A program made the position numbers and the translations under genes. The notes beneath the pieces are model-generated. The model made no database searches. It was not told the origin of the DNA and saw nothing but the letters and a program-made list of their open reading frames with translations. 64,000 bases of DNA from CADCVW01 sp964251385 (lineage in GTDB: Bacteria > Pseudomonadota > Alphaproteobacteria > Sphingomonadales > Sphingomonadaceae): contig CAXUJK010000001.1 in NCBI GenBank assembly GCA_964251385.1, forward strand, positions 372,001 to 436,000, in the 5' to 3' direction. Positions 39,988 to 48,283 of the stretch are shown piece after piece (the stretch's first letter is position 1; each line of letters opens with the position of its first letter).

Positions 39988-41114
39988 ATCAGCACCAGAT
40001 CGTCGCGGTGGATGAGCTCGTCGGGTCCCGCATAGCCCAGCGTATCGGCTATGCGCGCGCTGGACAGCCCGAGGATCGCCCGTGCTTCGGCAGCGCTGTA
40101 GGCGACTAGTCCGCGCGCGATCTCCCGTCCGCCCGCGTCGCGAACGCGCACCGCCGCGCCCCGGTCGAACGTTCCCGATGCGGCCACGACCCCCGTTGGC
40201 AACAAGCTGCGTCCCGAATTCAGTGCGGTGGCCGCCCCCGCGTCGATCACGATCTCGCCGCCGGGCTCGAGAGTGCCCGCGATCCAGCTCTTGTACGCGC
40301 TTGCGGGCGATCCGCTGGCCGCGAAAACGGTTGCGCGCGCACCATCCGCAAGCGCGCGCAAAGGATGTGCCTCACGCCCGCTCGCGACGATCGTGGCGCA
40401 ACCGAAGCTCTGCGCGACGCGCGCGGCGGCGATCTTGGTCGCCATGCCTCCCGTCCCCGGCCCGCCCGCGACGCTTCCGCCCGCATAGCCCGCGATCTCG
40501 TCCGTGATCCGCTCCACGAACGGCACGTGCACAGCGCCCGTGATCGTGGGGTCGGCGGTGTGCAACCCGTCGACATCGGACAGCAGCACGAGCACGTCGC
40601 TTCGGATCATTCCCGCCGCCCGCGCGGCCAGCCGGTCGTTGTCGCCGTACCGCAGTTCTTCCGTTGCGACGCTGTCGTTCTCGTTGATGACGGGCAGCGC
40701 GCCGTGGGCGAGCAGCACTTCCAGCGTCGCGCGCGCGTTGAGCCAGCGCCGCCGCTGTTCGGTGTCGTCGATCGTCAGCAGCAACTGCGCGGTCGGCACG
40801 CCGTGCGGGGCGAGTGCGGCCTCCCACGCCTGCATCAGCAGCGCCTGCCCCGCCGCCGCCGCCGCCTGCTTGACGTCGAGGCGGGCGGATCGCCCGAGTT
40901 TCAGATGGACGCGGCCGAGCGCCACCGCGCCCGAGGACACGACCGCCACTTGCCTGCCTGTCGCGCGCAGGGCGGCGATGTCCTCCCCGAGCGAACGCAG
41001 CCAGTCGCCGCGCACCCCGCCGGCCGGAGCGATGAGCAGCGACGACCCGACCTTGACCGTGACGCGGCGCGCATCGGCGAGCAGCCGGCCCGCATCCTGA
41101 ACCGGAGTGTCCAC
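39984..41114 (-). CDS. proB: Glutamate 5-kinase
   Basis: ProB phosphorylates glutamate, the first step to proline. The 376-aa product has the amino-acid kinase fold (VTVKVGSSLLI, VVSSGAVALG, INENDSVATEE, YGDNDRLAARAA, LLSDVDGLHTADP) and a C-terminal PUA domain (about 280-370; LLPTGVVAASGTFDRGAAV). In the E. coli enzyme, the kinase domain binds proline as inhibitor; I cannot tell if it does here. ProBA as an overlapped pair is not next to obgE as in many relatives. Confidence 0.94.
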   Translation of the reverse strand: MDTPVQDAGRLLADARRVTVKVGSSLLIAPAGGVRGDWLRSLGEDIAALRATGRQVAVVSSGAVALGRVHLKLGRSARLDVKQAAAAAGQALLMQAWEAALAPHGVPTAQLLLTIDDTEQRRRWLNARATLEVLLAHGALPVINENDSVATEELRYGDNDRLAARAAGMIRSDVLVLLSDVDGLHTADPTITGAVHVPFVERITDEIAGYAGGSVAGGPGTGGMATKIAAARVAQSFGCATIVASGREAHPLRALADGARATVFAASGSPASAYKSWIAGTLEPGGEIVIDAGAATALNSGRSLLPTGVVAASGTFDRGAAVRVRDAGGREIARGLVAYSAAEARAILGLSSARIADTLGYAGPDELIHRDDLVLM

Positions 41115-41185
41115 CGTACAGGCCTATGCATCGCTTTCGCGTTCGCACAACCGCCTGCGGTGGACGCGGCGCGGGCACGGGGCCT

Positions 41186-41899
41186 ATGGCCTTCACCGTC
41201 ACAGCCGAAAGCGAAGATTTGGAAACGCCGGTCGCGCAGCGAATCCGCGAGATGATCCTGGAAGGCACGCTGCCCGCGGGAATGCGGGTCGCCGAGGCCG
41301 CGCTGGCCAAACGGCTGGGCGTCTCCCGCACCCCCGTTCGCAACGCGCTCCCCGCGCTCGCCACCGAAGGATTGCTCGAGCCCGCGGGCCTGCGCGGCTA
41401 CGCGGTGCGCGCGTTCTCCGTCGAGGATAGTTTTCGCGCTACCGAATTGCGGTGCGTTCTCGAAGGTTACGCGGCGCGGCACATCGCGACGCAGGGGGCT
41501 TCGGCCGAGACGATGGCGGACTTGCGCGCATGCCTCGCGGACGGCGACGCCATCTTCGCGAAGGGCTACCTAGTTCAGGACGACGAGGACGCGTACGCGC
41601 GCATGAACCAGCGTTTCCACAACCTGATCGTCGGCGCGTCCGACAACGCGCTGCTGCGCGATCTCATCCACCGCGTCTACGCGGTGCCGTTCGTCGACCC
41701 TGGCGTGCTCGCGTTCAACCGCGTGTCGCCCGAGGACATCTACCCGATCCTCGTGTCCGGCAATCACCAGCACCACGCGATCGTCGACGCGATCGACGCG
41801 CGCCAGCCCGACCTGGCGGAGACGATCATGCGCGGTCATTCGGGCCCCGCGCGACGCAGCCTGGGGCTGGATAAGGCGGAGATCGAACCGAACGTCTAA
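41186..41899 (+). CDS. GntR-family (FCD) regulator
   Basis: The 237-aa product has a winged helix (TPVAQRIREMILEGTLPAGMRVAEAALAKRLG in this region, then SRTPVRNALPALATEGLL) and an all-helical FCD ligand domain with likely metal-binding His and Asp residues. It is transcribed away from proB across 71 bases, and its stop overlaps the trpG stop on the other strand by four bases. It may regulate the proBA genes or respond to an amino or organic acid; the ligand is not known. Confidence 0.85.
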   Translation: MAFTVTAESEDLETPVAQRIREMILEGTLPAGMRVAEAALAKRLGVSRTPVRNALPALATEGLLEPAGLRGYAVRAFSVEDSFRATELRCVLEGYAARHIATQGASAETMADLRACLADGDAIFAKGYLVQDDEDAYARMNQRFHNLIVGASDNALLRDLIHRVYAVPFVDPGVLAFNRVSPEDIYPILVSGNHQHHAIVDAIDARQPDLAETIMRGHSGPARRSLGLDKAEIEPNV

Positions 41900-42453
41900 C
41901 GCAAGATATTCGCCAGCATCCGATCGCCCTGCCGCGTCAGGATCGATTCGGGATGGAACTGCAGCCCGGTCTGCATCGCCGCCGCATCGCCGACCGCCAT
42001 CGCCATCCCGTCGATGCTGGCGTGGACATGGAAGCGCGCGGGCACGTCGCGCGTGCACAGGCTGTGATAGCGGCCGATGTGCACGGGCTCGGTCATGCCC
42101 GCAAATGGTCCCGCGCCGTCGTGGTCGAGACGGCTCGACTTCCCGTGAACGGGAATGGTGGCCCGGCTGACGACCCCACCCGCCGCCTGCACGAGCGCCT
42201 GATGGCCGAGGCAGATGCCGAGCACGGGCACGCGCCCCCGCGCGAGCGAAATCAGCTCCATCGTGCAGCCTGCATCCTCGGGGCGACCCGGTCCCGGCGA
42301 CAGCACGATCAGCGACCCCTCGCCTTGCGTCAACGCTTCGTCCGCGGACACGCTGTTGCGCAGCACCCGGACCGTGCAGCCCAGCCGTTGGAACGACTCC
42401 ACCAGATTGAAACTGAAGCTGTCGAGATTGTCGATCAGCAGCACGTCGCGCAT
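41896..42453 (-). CDS. trpG: Anthranilate synthase glutamine amidotransferase subunit
   Basis: The 185-aa product is a class I amidotransferase that supplies ammonia to TrpE. The oxyanion loop is SPGPGRPEDAGC, the nucleophile is in GICLGHQALVQAAGG and the His-Glu pair in LQFHPESILT. It starts with ATG overlapping the trpE stop. A role in folate synthesis (PabA) is possible for this family, but the link to an enterobacterial-type TrpE supports tryptophan synthesis. Confidence 0.92.
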   Translation of the reverse strand: MRDVLLIDNLDSFSFNLVESFQRLGCTVRVLRNSVSADEALTQGEGSLIVLSPGPGRPEDAGCTMELISLARGRVPVLGICLGHQALVQAAGGVVSRATIPVHGKSSRLDHDGAGPFAGMTEPVHIGRYHSLCTRDVPARFHVHASIDGMAMAVGDAAAMQTGLQFHPESILTRQGDRMLANILR

Positions 42454-44018
42454 CAAGGCTGCGCCTCCGTTGCCGCAAGCACCGACAGCAGCGCCGACGC
42501 CTTGCGCCGTGTCTCCGCCGCCTCGCGCATCGGATCGCTGTCGTAAACGACGCCCGCGCCCGCGCGGACGTAGGCGATGCCGTCCATCACGACGGCGGAG
42601 CGGATCACCACGCCCGTGTCCATGTGTCCCCGTCCGTTGATCCACCCGACCGCGCCGCCGTACGGGCCGCGCTTGGTGACCTCGGTTTCGCGCAACAACT
42701 GCATCGCGCGGATTTTCGGCGCGCCCGTCAGTGTGCCGACGTTGAGGCATGCCTGAAGGGCATGAAGCGCGTCGAGTCCGTCGCGCAACCGGCCCTGCAC
42801 CGAGGACACCAGGTGCATCAGCCTGGCGTAACGCTCGGTCCGCAGCAGCGCGGCGACGCGGCGCGTTCCGCTCACGCTGACGCGCGCGACGTCGTTGCGG
42901 GCGAGGTCGACGAGCATCATGTGTTCGGCCGTTTCCTTGTCGTCGAGCCGCATCTCGGCCTCCATGCGATCGTCCTCGTCGGGCGTAAGCCCACGCGCGC
43001 AGGTGCCCGCGATCGGCTTGACCTCGACCGTCGCTACGCCGCGTTCCGCAAACACGCGGACCGACGTTTCGGGAGAGGCACCGAACAGGACATGCCGCTC
43101 GCCGCGCACGAAGAACTGGTACGGGCTCGGGTCGAGCGCACGCTGCGCCCCGTAGGCGCGCAGCGGATCGGCGCAGGGGACGCGGAACGTGCGCGACGGC
43201 ACGATCTGGTAGATGTCGCCCGCCGCGATGCGCTCGCGAAGGTCGGCCACGACACCCGCGAAGGCTTCGTCGTCGAGATCGACCTGTGGTTCGGCGCCAC
43301 CCGACATCGGCTTGGCGGGCGTGGGCACGGTCGCGACGTCTGCGCAGCGCGCGACGAGCCGCGTCAGCCGTTCGGCCGCGCCGAAGTAGGCGCGCTCGGC
43401 CGCCGCCGCATCGTCCGAACCGAAGGCGGTGCAGACGAGCCGGGGCTTGGCTCCCGCCTCGAACACGATCAGCGAAGACGACAGCCAGAACACGAAGTCG
43501 GGATAGCCGAGCGGGTCGCGCGCGTTGGCGGGCAACGCCTCGAACAGGTCGACATGATCGAACGCGACGACGCCCAGCGCGGTGACGGTGAATGCATCCT
43601 CGGGCGATGCGGACATCAACCCGGTGATTGCGCGCAACACGTCGAACGGCGACGGGGCCAGGAGCCGCGCCTCCGCCTCGTCGCCCGTCGCGGGCGGAAA
43701 ACGTAAGGCGAGACGCGCCTCCTCGTGCTTCGCAACGTAGCCCGCCAGACGCGCCGCGACCGCGATCAGCACGTCGCGTCCGTTCCCGGTCAGCGCGTGG
43801 AGCATCACCTCGCCGCCGCGACACTCCACGCGCACCGCGGCCTCGTCCATCAGCAGGCTCGGCCCGACCGTGCGTTCGAGCAGGAACGTGTCCGTGCGCC
43901 GGCCGCCATCCGACAAACTCGCGTACAAGGCCAGCCGGTCGGGATCGTCGGGCAGCCTGCGGTGCAGCGCCAGCGCCTCGCCTCCACGCAGCCCTGCGCG
44001 CGGCCGTACCGGCGTCAA
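42453..44018 (-). CDS. trpE: Anthranilate synthase component I, enterobacterial type
   Basis: This 521-aa protein makes anthranilate from chorismate. It aligns by eye with E. coli TrpE through its full length: the N-terminal effector-site region, here FLLERT (LLES in E. coli), LMHLVSSVQGRLRDGLDALHA, LNVGTLTGAPKIRAMQLL and AGAGVVYDSDP. The second effector-site phrase reads DPSPYQFF where E. coli has NPSPYMFF. I recall changes at these positions as known to relieve tryptophan inhibition, so the enzyme may be insensitive. A TTG start overlaps the DAHP synthase stop (TTGA). Confidence 0.9.
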   Translation of the reverse strand: MTPVRPRAGLRGGEALALHRRLPDDPDRLALYASLSDGGRRTDTFLLERTVGPSLLMDEAAVRVECRGGEVMLHALTGNGRDVLIAVAARLAGYVAKHEEARLALRFPPATGDEAEARLLAPSPFDVLRAITGLMSASPEDAFTVTALGVVAFDHVDLFEALPANARDPLGYPDFVFWLSSSLIVFEAGAKPRLVCTAFGSDDAAAAERAYFGAAERLTRLVARCADVATVPTPAKPMSGGAEPQVDLDDEAFAGVVADLRERIAAGDIYQIVPSRTFRVPCADPLRAYGAQRALDPSPYQFFVRGERHVLFGASPETSVRVFAERGVATVEVKPIAGTCARGLTPDEDDRMEAEMRLDDKETAEHMMLVDLARNDVARVSVSGTRRVAALLRTERYARLMHLVSSVQGRLRDGLDALHALQACLNVGTLTGAPKIRAMQLLRETEVTKRGPYGGAVGWINGRGHMDTGVVIRSAVVMDGIAYVRAGAGVVYDSDPMREAAETRRKASALLSVLAATEAQP

Positions 44019-45028
44019 ATCTCCCGCCCGACCGCCGCGACGACGGGGCGCAGCGCGCGCATCAGCGCCTCGAACCCGTCCGGGTAGAGCGATTGCGCCC
44101 CGTCGGAAAGCGCCGCGGCCGGGTTCTCGTGCACTTCGACCAGCAACCCGTCCGCACCGCAGGCGGCGGCGGCGAGCGACATCGGGATGACCAGGTCGCG
44201 CATGCCCGTCCCGTGCGACGGGTCGACGAGCACGGGCAGATGCGTCTTCTGCTTGATGTACGGGATCGCGTTCAGGTCGAGCGTGTTGCGCGTCGCGGTC
44301 TCGAACGTGCGGATGCCGCGCTCGACGAGCACCACCTGATCATTGCCCGCCGCCATCAGATATTCGGCGGCGAGCAGCAGATCCTCGATCCGCGCCGCCA
44401 TCCCGCGCTTGAGCACGACGGGCCGGCCCGCCTTGCCGACCGCGCGCAGCAGCGAGAAGTTCTGCATGTTGCGCGCGCCGATCTGCAGCGCGTCGGCATG
44501 TTCGGCGCAGGCGTCCAGGTCGGCGGTGTCCATGACTTCGGTGACGACGGGCAGCCCCGTCGCGTCGCCGACCTCGCGCAGGATCTTCAATCCGTCGAGC
44601 CCATGCCCCGAGAAGCCGTACGGGCTGGTTCGCGGCTTGTATGCGCCCGCCCGCAGCGCGTGCGCCCCTGTGGCGGCGACGGCCTTGGCGGTAGCCGTGA
44701 GGCTTTCGCGCGTTTCGACCGCGCACGGCCCGGCAACGATCTTGAACGCCGCGCCCCCGATGGCGACGCTGCCGATCCGCACGACCGTATCATGCGGATG
44801 CATTTCGCGGCTGACGAGCTTGTAGGGCGCGAGGATCGGCTTGATCGACTCCACCATCGGGTGGCCTTCGAGGTGCAGCTCAGCGATCGCGCGCTCATCG
44901 CCAAGCGCGCCCAGCACGACGCGTTCGGACCCGGGCATGTGCAGCGGCTTGAGGCCGAGGTCGGCGATGCGGGCGAGCATGGCATCGGCATCGGCCGCGG
45001 TGGCTTCGGGTTTGAGGACGATGATCAT
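44015..45028 (-). CDS. aroF: DAHP synthase, type I-beta with N-terminal ferredoxin-like domain
   Basis: The 337-aa product catalyses the first step of the aromatic pathway. Residues 1-65 form the small ferredoxin-like domain, as in Thermotoga maritima; the barrel has IVAGPCAVE, LRAGAYKPRTSPYGF, QIGARNMQNF, VLKRGM and LVDPSHGTG. In the Thermotoga enzyme, the small domain binds tyrosine through His and Ser in KCHIS; here the aligned stretch is KPLHM, so both residues are changed. It follows phhA by 22 bases and overlaps trpE. Confidence 0.9.
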   Translation of the reverse strand: MIIVLKPEATAADADAMLARIADLGLKPLHMPGSERVVLGALGDERAIAELHLEGHPMVESIKPILAPYKLVSREMHPHDTVVRIGSVAIGGAAFKIVAGPCAVETRESLTATAKAVAATGAHALRAGAYKPRTSPYGFSGHGLDGLKILREVGDATGLPVVTEVMDTADLDACAEHADALQIGARNMQNFSLLRAVGKAGRPVVLKRGMAARIEDLLLAAEYLMAAGNDQVVLVERGIRTFETATRNTLDLNAIPYIKQKTHLPVLVDPSHGTGMRDLVIPMSLAAAACGADGLLVEVHENPAAALSDGAQSLYPDGFEALMRALRPVVAAVGREI

Positions 45029-45050
45029 GGGTAAGTGGAAGCTTTCATGT

Positions 45051-45887
45051 TCACGCCGCCTGCAACGCAGGCTCCGGCGCAAGATCGCTCGTGGCATCCA
45101 GTTCAGCGAACAAGGCGGGCATGTCGTTGCGCTGCACGAGCTTCAGCACGTCCTCGAACCGGTCGACGACGAAATAGTTCTGCTGGAACGTGTCCGTCCG
45201 GTATTGCGTGCGCATCACCTGGCCCAGATCGAACCCGATCCGCCGCGGCCGGGCGCTTTCCAACGCGTAGTGAGACTCGCCGAAGCTCGACAGGATCCCG
45301 GCACCGTAGATCCGAAGGTCGCCGTTTTCTCGGGCCAGGCCGAACTCGACCGTGTACCAGTACAGGCGCGCGACGCGGTGCAGTGCGCCGAGCGCGATCG
45401 CCTCCAGCCCCAGATGCCCGAGCGCCTGCATGAAATCGGCGATCTCCGGCTCGGCGAGCAGCGGCACGTGTCCGAACACGTCGTGAAACGCGTCCGGCTC
45501 CTCCAGATAGTCGAGCTGATCGGCCTTGCGGATGAAGTTGCCCGCGGGAAAGCGGCGCTCGCTCAGGTGGCGGAAGAAGACGTCGTCGGGGACTAGCCCG
45601 GGAACCGCGACGACCGTCCACCCCGTGCGCGCGAACAGACGCTCGTTCAACTCGTCGAAATTAGGGACGCCCGGACGCGACAGGCGCAGCACGTCGAGGC
45701 TGCGGCCGAACGCGGACACCGCGCGGCCCTGCAGCAGGCTCTGCTGGCGCGCGAACAGCGTGTCCCAGACCCAGTGGTCCTCCGCGGTGAACTCGTCCCA
45801 GCGCTGCGGGATCGTCCAGTCCGCCGCGACGCCGGGCGGCGGGGTGGCGCTCGCCAGGGCACCATGCTTCTCGCTCTGTTCGTTCAT
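45051..45887 (-). CDS. phhA: Phenylalanine 4-monooxygenase
   Basis: PhhA hydroxylates phenylalanine to tyrosine with tetrahydrobiopterin, iron and oxygen. The 278-aa product has the iron ligands in DAFHDVFGHVPLL and the Glu in YWYTVEFGL. Length fits bacterial forms (about 260-300). In most bacteria, it serves phenylalanine breakdown; here it is in an operon for aromatic synthesis behind a Tyr-coded leader, which suggests a biosynthetic tyrosine source. I chose MNEQSEK at 45887; the longer frame would run through the terminator. Confidence 0.93.
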   Translation of the reverse strand: MNEQSEKHGALASATPPPGVAADWTIPQRWDEFTAEDHWVWDTLFARQQSLLQGRAVSAFGRSLDVLRLSRPGVPNFDELNERLFARTGWTVVAVPGLVPDDVFFRHLSERRFPAGNFIRKADQLDYLEEPDAFHDVFGHVPLLAEPEIADFMQALGHLGLEAIALGALHRVARLYWYTVEFGLARENGDLRIYGAGILSSFGESHYALESARPRRIGFDLGQVMRTQYRTDTFQQNYFVVDRFEDVLKLVQRNDMPALFAELDATSDLAPEPALQAA

Positions 45888-45908
45888 GCCGTGATCCAAT
45901 CGAACAAT

Positions 45909-45935
45909 AAAAAACCCGCCGGGTGAGCGGCGGGT
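45909..45935 (-). terminator. Intrinsic terminator (attenuator before phhA)
   Basis: On the minus strand, ACCCGCCG pairs with CGGCGGGT over six bases, followed by six Ts. It sits 21 bases before phhA and 30 bases after the stop of the Trp/Tyr leader. The right arm (CGGCGGGT) is repeated exactly inside the leader at 45975-45982, so the leader copy can pair with the left arm and block the terminator. Confidence 0.88.
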
Positions 45936-45965
45936 CCAGAAACTCAAGCGGGCTTTGCGCGCGCG

Positions 45966-46058
45966 TCAGTCGGTACCCGCCGGGGTGTAGGTGAGATAGA
46001 CACGGTAACGCCACGCGCGGGTCGCGGCGGCGGTGCGGGCGGGAGAGCGCGTAATCAC
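45966..46058 (-). CDS. Aromatic leader peptide with Trp and Tyr codons (30 aa)
   Basis: The frame starts with GTG (GAG seven bases ahead) as MITRSPARTAAATR and ends AWRYRVYLTYTPAGTD, with one Trp and three Tyr codons at positions 16, 18, 21 and 24. An in-frame ATG at 46088 (40 aa), just after the aroB stop, is the other option. The final codons for Pro-Ala-Gly hold the anti-terminator segment. This fits control of the phhA-aroF-trpE-trpG half of the aromatic operon by charged Trp and Tyr tRNA. Confidence 0.75.
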   Translation of the reverse strand: MITRSPARTAAATRAWRYRVYLTYTPAGTD

Positions 46059-46089
46059 ACGTCGGTTCTCGCGCTCCCCGGCCGACATG

Positions 46090-47196
46090 TCAACGGGGCA
46101 CCGCGATCCGGCGGTCGAGAAAGGCGGCGACATCGTCCAAGCCGACGGTCGCGTCGACAAAGGCGCGACCGATCCCCCGGGCCAGAATGAACGACACGCG
46201 TCCGCCGACACGTTTCTTGTCGCCCGCCATTAGCGCGACGAGTTCGGCGGCGGTGGCGGTGTTGCCGATGTCGGCCACCGCGACCGGGAGGCCGACACGT
46301 ACGAAATGGGCACGGACGCGGGCGGCGTCGGCGGCGGCGCACAGGCCGCACGCGACCGAGAAGTCAAAGGCCAGCACGATCCCGACCGCGACCGCCTCGC
46401 CGTGCAGCACGCGGCCGCCATACCCAGCCGCCGCTTCCAGCGCGTGGCCGAACGTGTGGCCGAGGTTGAGCAGCGCGCGAATGCCCGCCGTCTCGCGCTC
46501 GTCGGCGGCGACGATCCGCGCCTTGCCCGCGACGGCAGCGGCGATGGCGCGCGCACGTGCTGTGCGTTTATTTTTGACGTCCGCCGTCTCCAGCCACGCG
46601 AACAGGTCGGCGTCCTCGATCAGCGCGTACTTGGCGATTTCGGCGTAGCCCGCGCGCAGTTCGCGCGGCGGTAGCGTGTCGAGGCAGAGCGGGTCGATCA
46701 GCACGTGGCGCGGCTGATGGAACGCGCCGATCAAATTCTTGCCGGCCGCGACGTTGATCCCCGTCTTGCCGCCGACCGAGCTGTCGACCTGCGCAAGCAG
46801 CGTCGTGGGCACCTGCACGAATGCGCATCCGCGGTTCACGATCGCCGCCGCGAACCCGGCGAGGTCGCCGACCACTCCGCCCCCGAACGCGATCAGCGTG
46901 TCCGACCGTTCGATCCCGGCGGCGAGCAGCCGGTCGATCAGGCCGGACAAAGTCGCCCAGCTCTTGCTCGCTTCGCCGGGCCCGACGAGGAAGGGAATGG
47001 CTTCAACGGGAGCGAGGCCTTGAACCAAGCGCGTGCCTTGCGCCGACCATACGCCTTCGTCGCTGACAATGAGCAGCCGACCGCCGCGCGCGAAACGCGC
47101 GAGATGCTCGTGCGCGCGCTCGATCGCGCCGTCTTCGATCACGACATCATACGCGCGATCCGCCAACACGACGGGGATCGTAACCGCTTCCGTCAT
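46090..47196 (-). CDS. aroB: 3-dehydroquinate synthase
   Basis: AroB closes DAHP to 3-dehydroquinate with NAD and a divalent metal. The 368-aa product has the phrases FGGGVVGDLAGFAAA, VPTTLLAQVDSSVGGKTGIN, NLIGAFHQPRHVLID, ELRAGYAEIAKYALI and the metal-binding LLNLGHTFGHALEAA and HGEAVAVGI. It begins 13 bases after aroC. A shikimate kinase gene, often next to aroB, is not in this window. Confidence 0.96.
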   Translation of the reverse strand: MTEAVTIPVVLADRAYDVVIEDGAIERAHEHLARFARGGRLLIVSDEGVWSAQGTRLVQGLAPVEAIPFLVGPGEASKSWATLSGLIDRLLAAGIERSDTLIAFGGGVVGDLAGFAAAIVNRGCAFVQVPTTLLAQVDSSVGGKTGINVAAGKNLIGAFHQPRHVLIDPLCLDTLPPRELRAGYAEIAKYALIEDADLFAWLETADVKNKRTARARAIAAAVAGKARIVAADERETAGIRALLNLGHTFGHALEAAAGYGGRVLHGEAVAVGIVLAFDFSVACGLCAAADAARVRAHFVRVGLPVAVADIGNTATAAELVALMAGDKKRVGGRVSFILARGIGRAFVDATVGLDDVAAFLDRRIAVPR

Positions 47197-47209
47197 CTGC
47201 CCACCTTCG

Positions 47210-48283
47210 CTACCCACACTGCGCGCGGTGCAGCAGCTTGTGGTCCGCAAGCACGAGCGCGACCATCGCCTCGACGACCGGCGCGCCGCGGATGCCGACG
47301 CAGGGGTCGTGGCGGCCCGGGGTCGCGATCTCCGTCTCCGCGCCGTCGCGGCCGATCGTGGGCACGGGGACGCGGATCGACGACGTCGGCTTGAACGCGA
47401 CGCGCACGACGATCGGCTGCCCCGTCGAAATACCGCCGGCGATCCCGCCCGCGTGGTTGGCGAGGAAGACGCTTTCTCCGCGATTTGGCCCTGCCCGCAT
47501 GCCGTCCGCATTGTTCTCGCCCGCCAGGCGGGCCGCCGCGAACCCGTCGCCGATCTCCACACCCTTGACCGCGTTGATCCCCATGCACGCCGCGGCAAGC
47601 TCGGCGTCAAGTTTGGCGTATACAGGCGCCCCCCAGCCCGCGGGCACGCCGGTTGCGACGCATTCGACAACCGCGCCGAGCGACGATCCTGCCGCGCGCG
47701 CATCGTCGACCAGCGTCTCCCATCGCACCGCCGCGGCGGAATCGGGGCAGAAGAAGGGGTTTGCGTCGACAGCCGCTTCGTCAAACGCGGTGAGGTCGAT
47801 CGCGTCGCCGCCCAGTTCGACTAGGTATGCGCGAATGGTCACCTCGGGCACGACGAGCCGTGCCACCGCGCCCGCCGCCACCCGCGACGCGGTTTCGCGG
47901 GCCGAGGCGCGCCCGCCCCCACGCGGGTCGCGTAATCCATATTTTGCGTCGTACGCGTAATCGGCGTGCCCCGGACGGTAGGCTTGGGAGACGCTCGCGT
48001 AATCGCGCGACCGCGCGTCGACATTGTCGATGAGCAGGCTGATCGGCGTTCCCGTCGTCCGACCTTCGTACACGCCGGACAGGATGCGCACCGCGTCCGG
48101 CTCGCGCCGCTGCGTCGTGAAGCGCGACGTGCCGGGCCGCCTGCGTTCGAGCCACGGCTGGATCTCCGCCTCGCTCAAGGGAAGCCCGGGAGGACAGCCG
48201 TCGACCACCGCGCCGATCGCGGGTCCATGGCTTTCCCCCCAGGTGGTGAAGCGGAACGCGTGGCCGAACGTGTTGAGGCTCAA
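47210..48283 (-). CDS. aroC: Chorismate synthase
   Basis: AroC makes chorismate from EPSP with reduced FMN. The 357-aa product has the signatures GESHGPAIGAVVDGCPPG, YRPGHADYAYDAKYG, GGGRASARETASRVAAGA and RHDPCVGIRGAPVVEAM. The start is TTG 48283, overlapping the pheA stop (TTGA), giving the usual SLNTFGHAFRFTTWG beginning. Confidence 0.95.
   Translation of the reverse strand: MSLNTFGHAFRFTTWGESHGPAIGAVVDGCPPGLPLSEAEIQPWLERRRPGTSRFTTQRREPDAVRILSGVYEGRTTGTPISLLIDNVDARSRDYASVSQAYRPGHADYAYDAKYGLRDPRGGGRASARETASRVAAGAVARLVVPEVTIRAYLVELGGDAIDLTAFDEAAVDANPFFCPDSAAAVRWETLVDDARAAGSSLGAVVECVATGVPAGWGAPVYAKLDAELAAACMGINAVKGVEIGDGFAAARLAGENNADGMRAGPNRGESVFLANHAGGIAGGISTGQPIVVRVAFKPTSSIRVPVPTIGRDGAETEIATPGRHDPCVGIRGAPVVEAMVALVLADHKLLHRAQCG

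Noticed and set aside
45888..45947. Longer start of PhhA through the terminator hairpin
   Set aside because: The extra residues would be coded by the terminator itself and are not like the family. MNEQSEK at 45887 is the sensible start.
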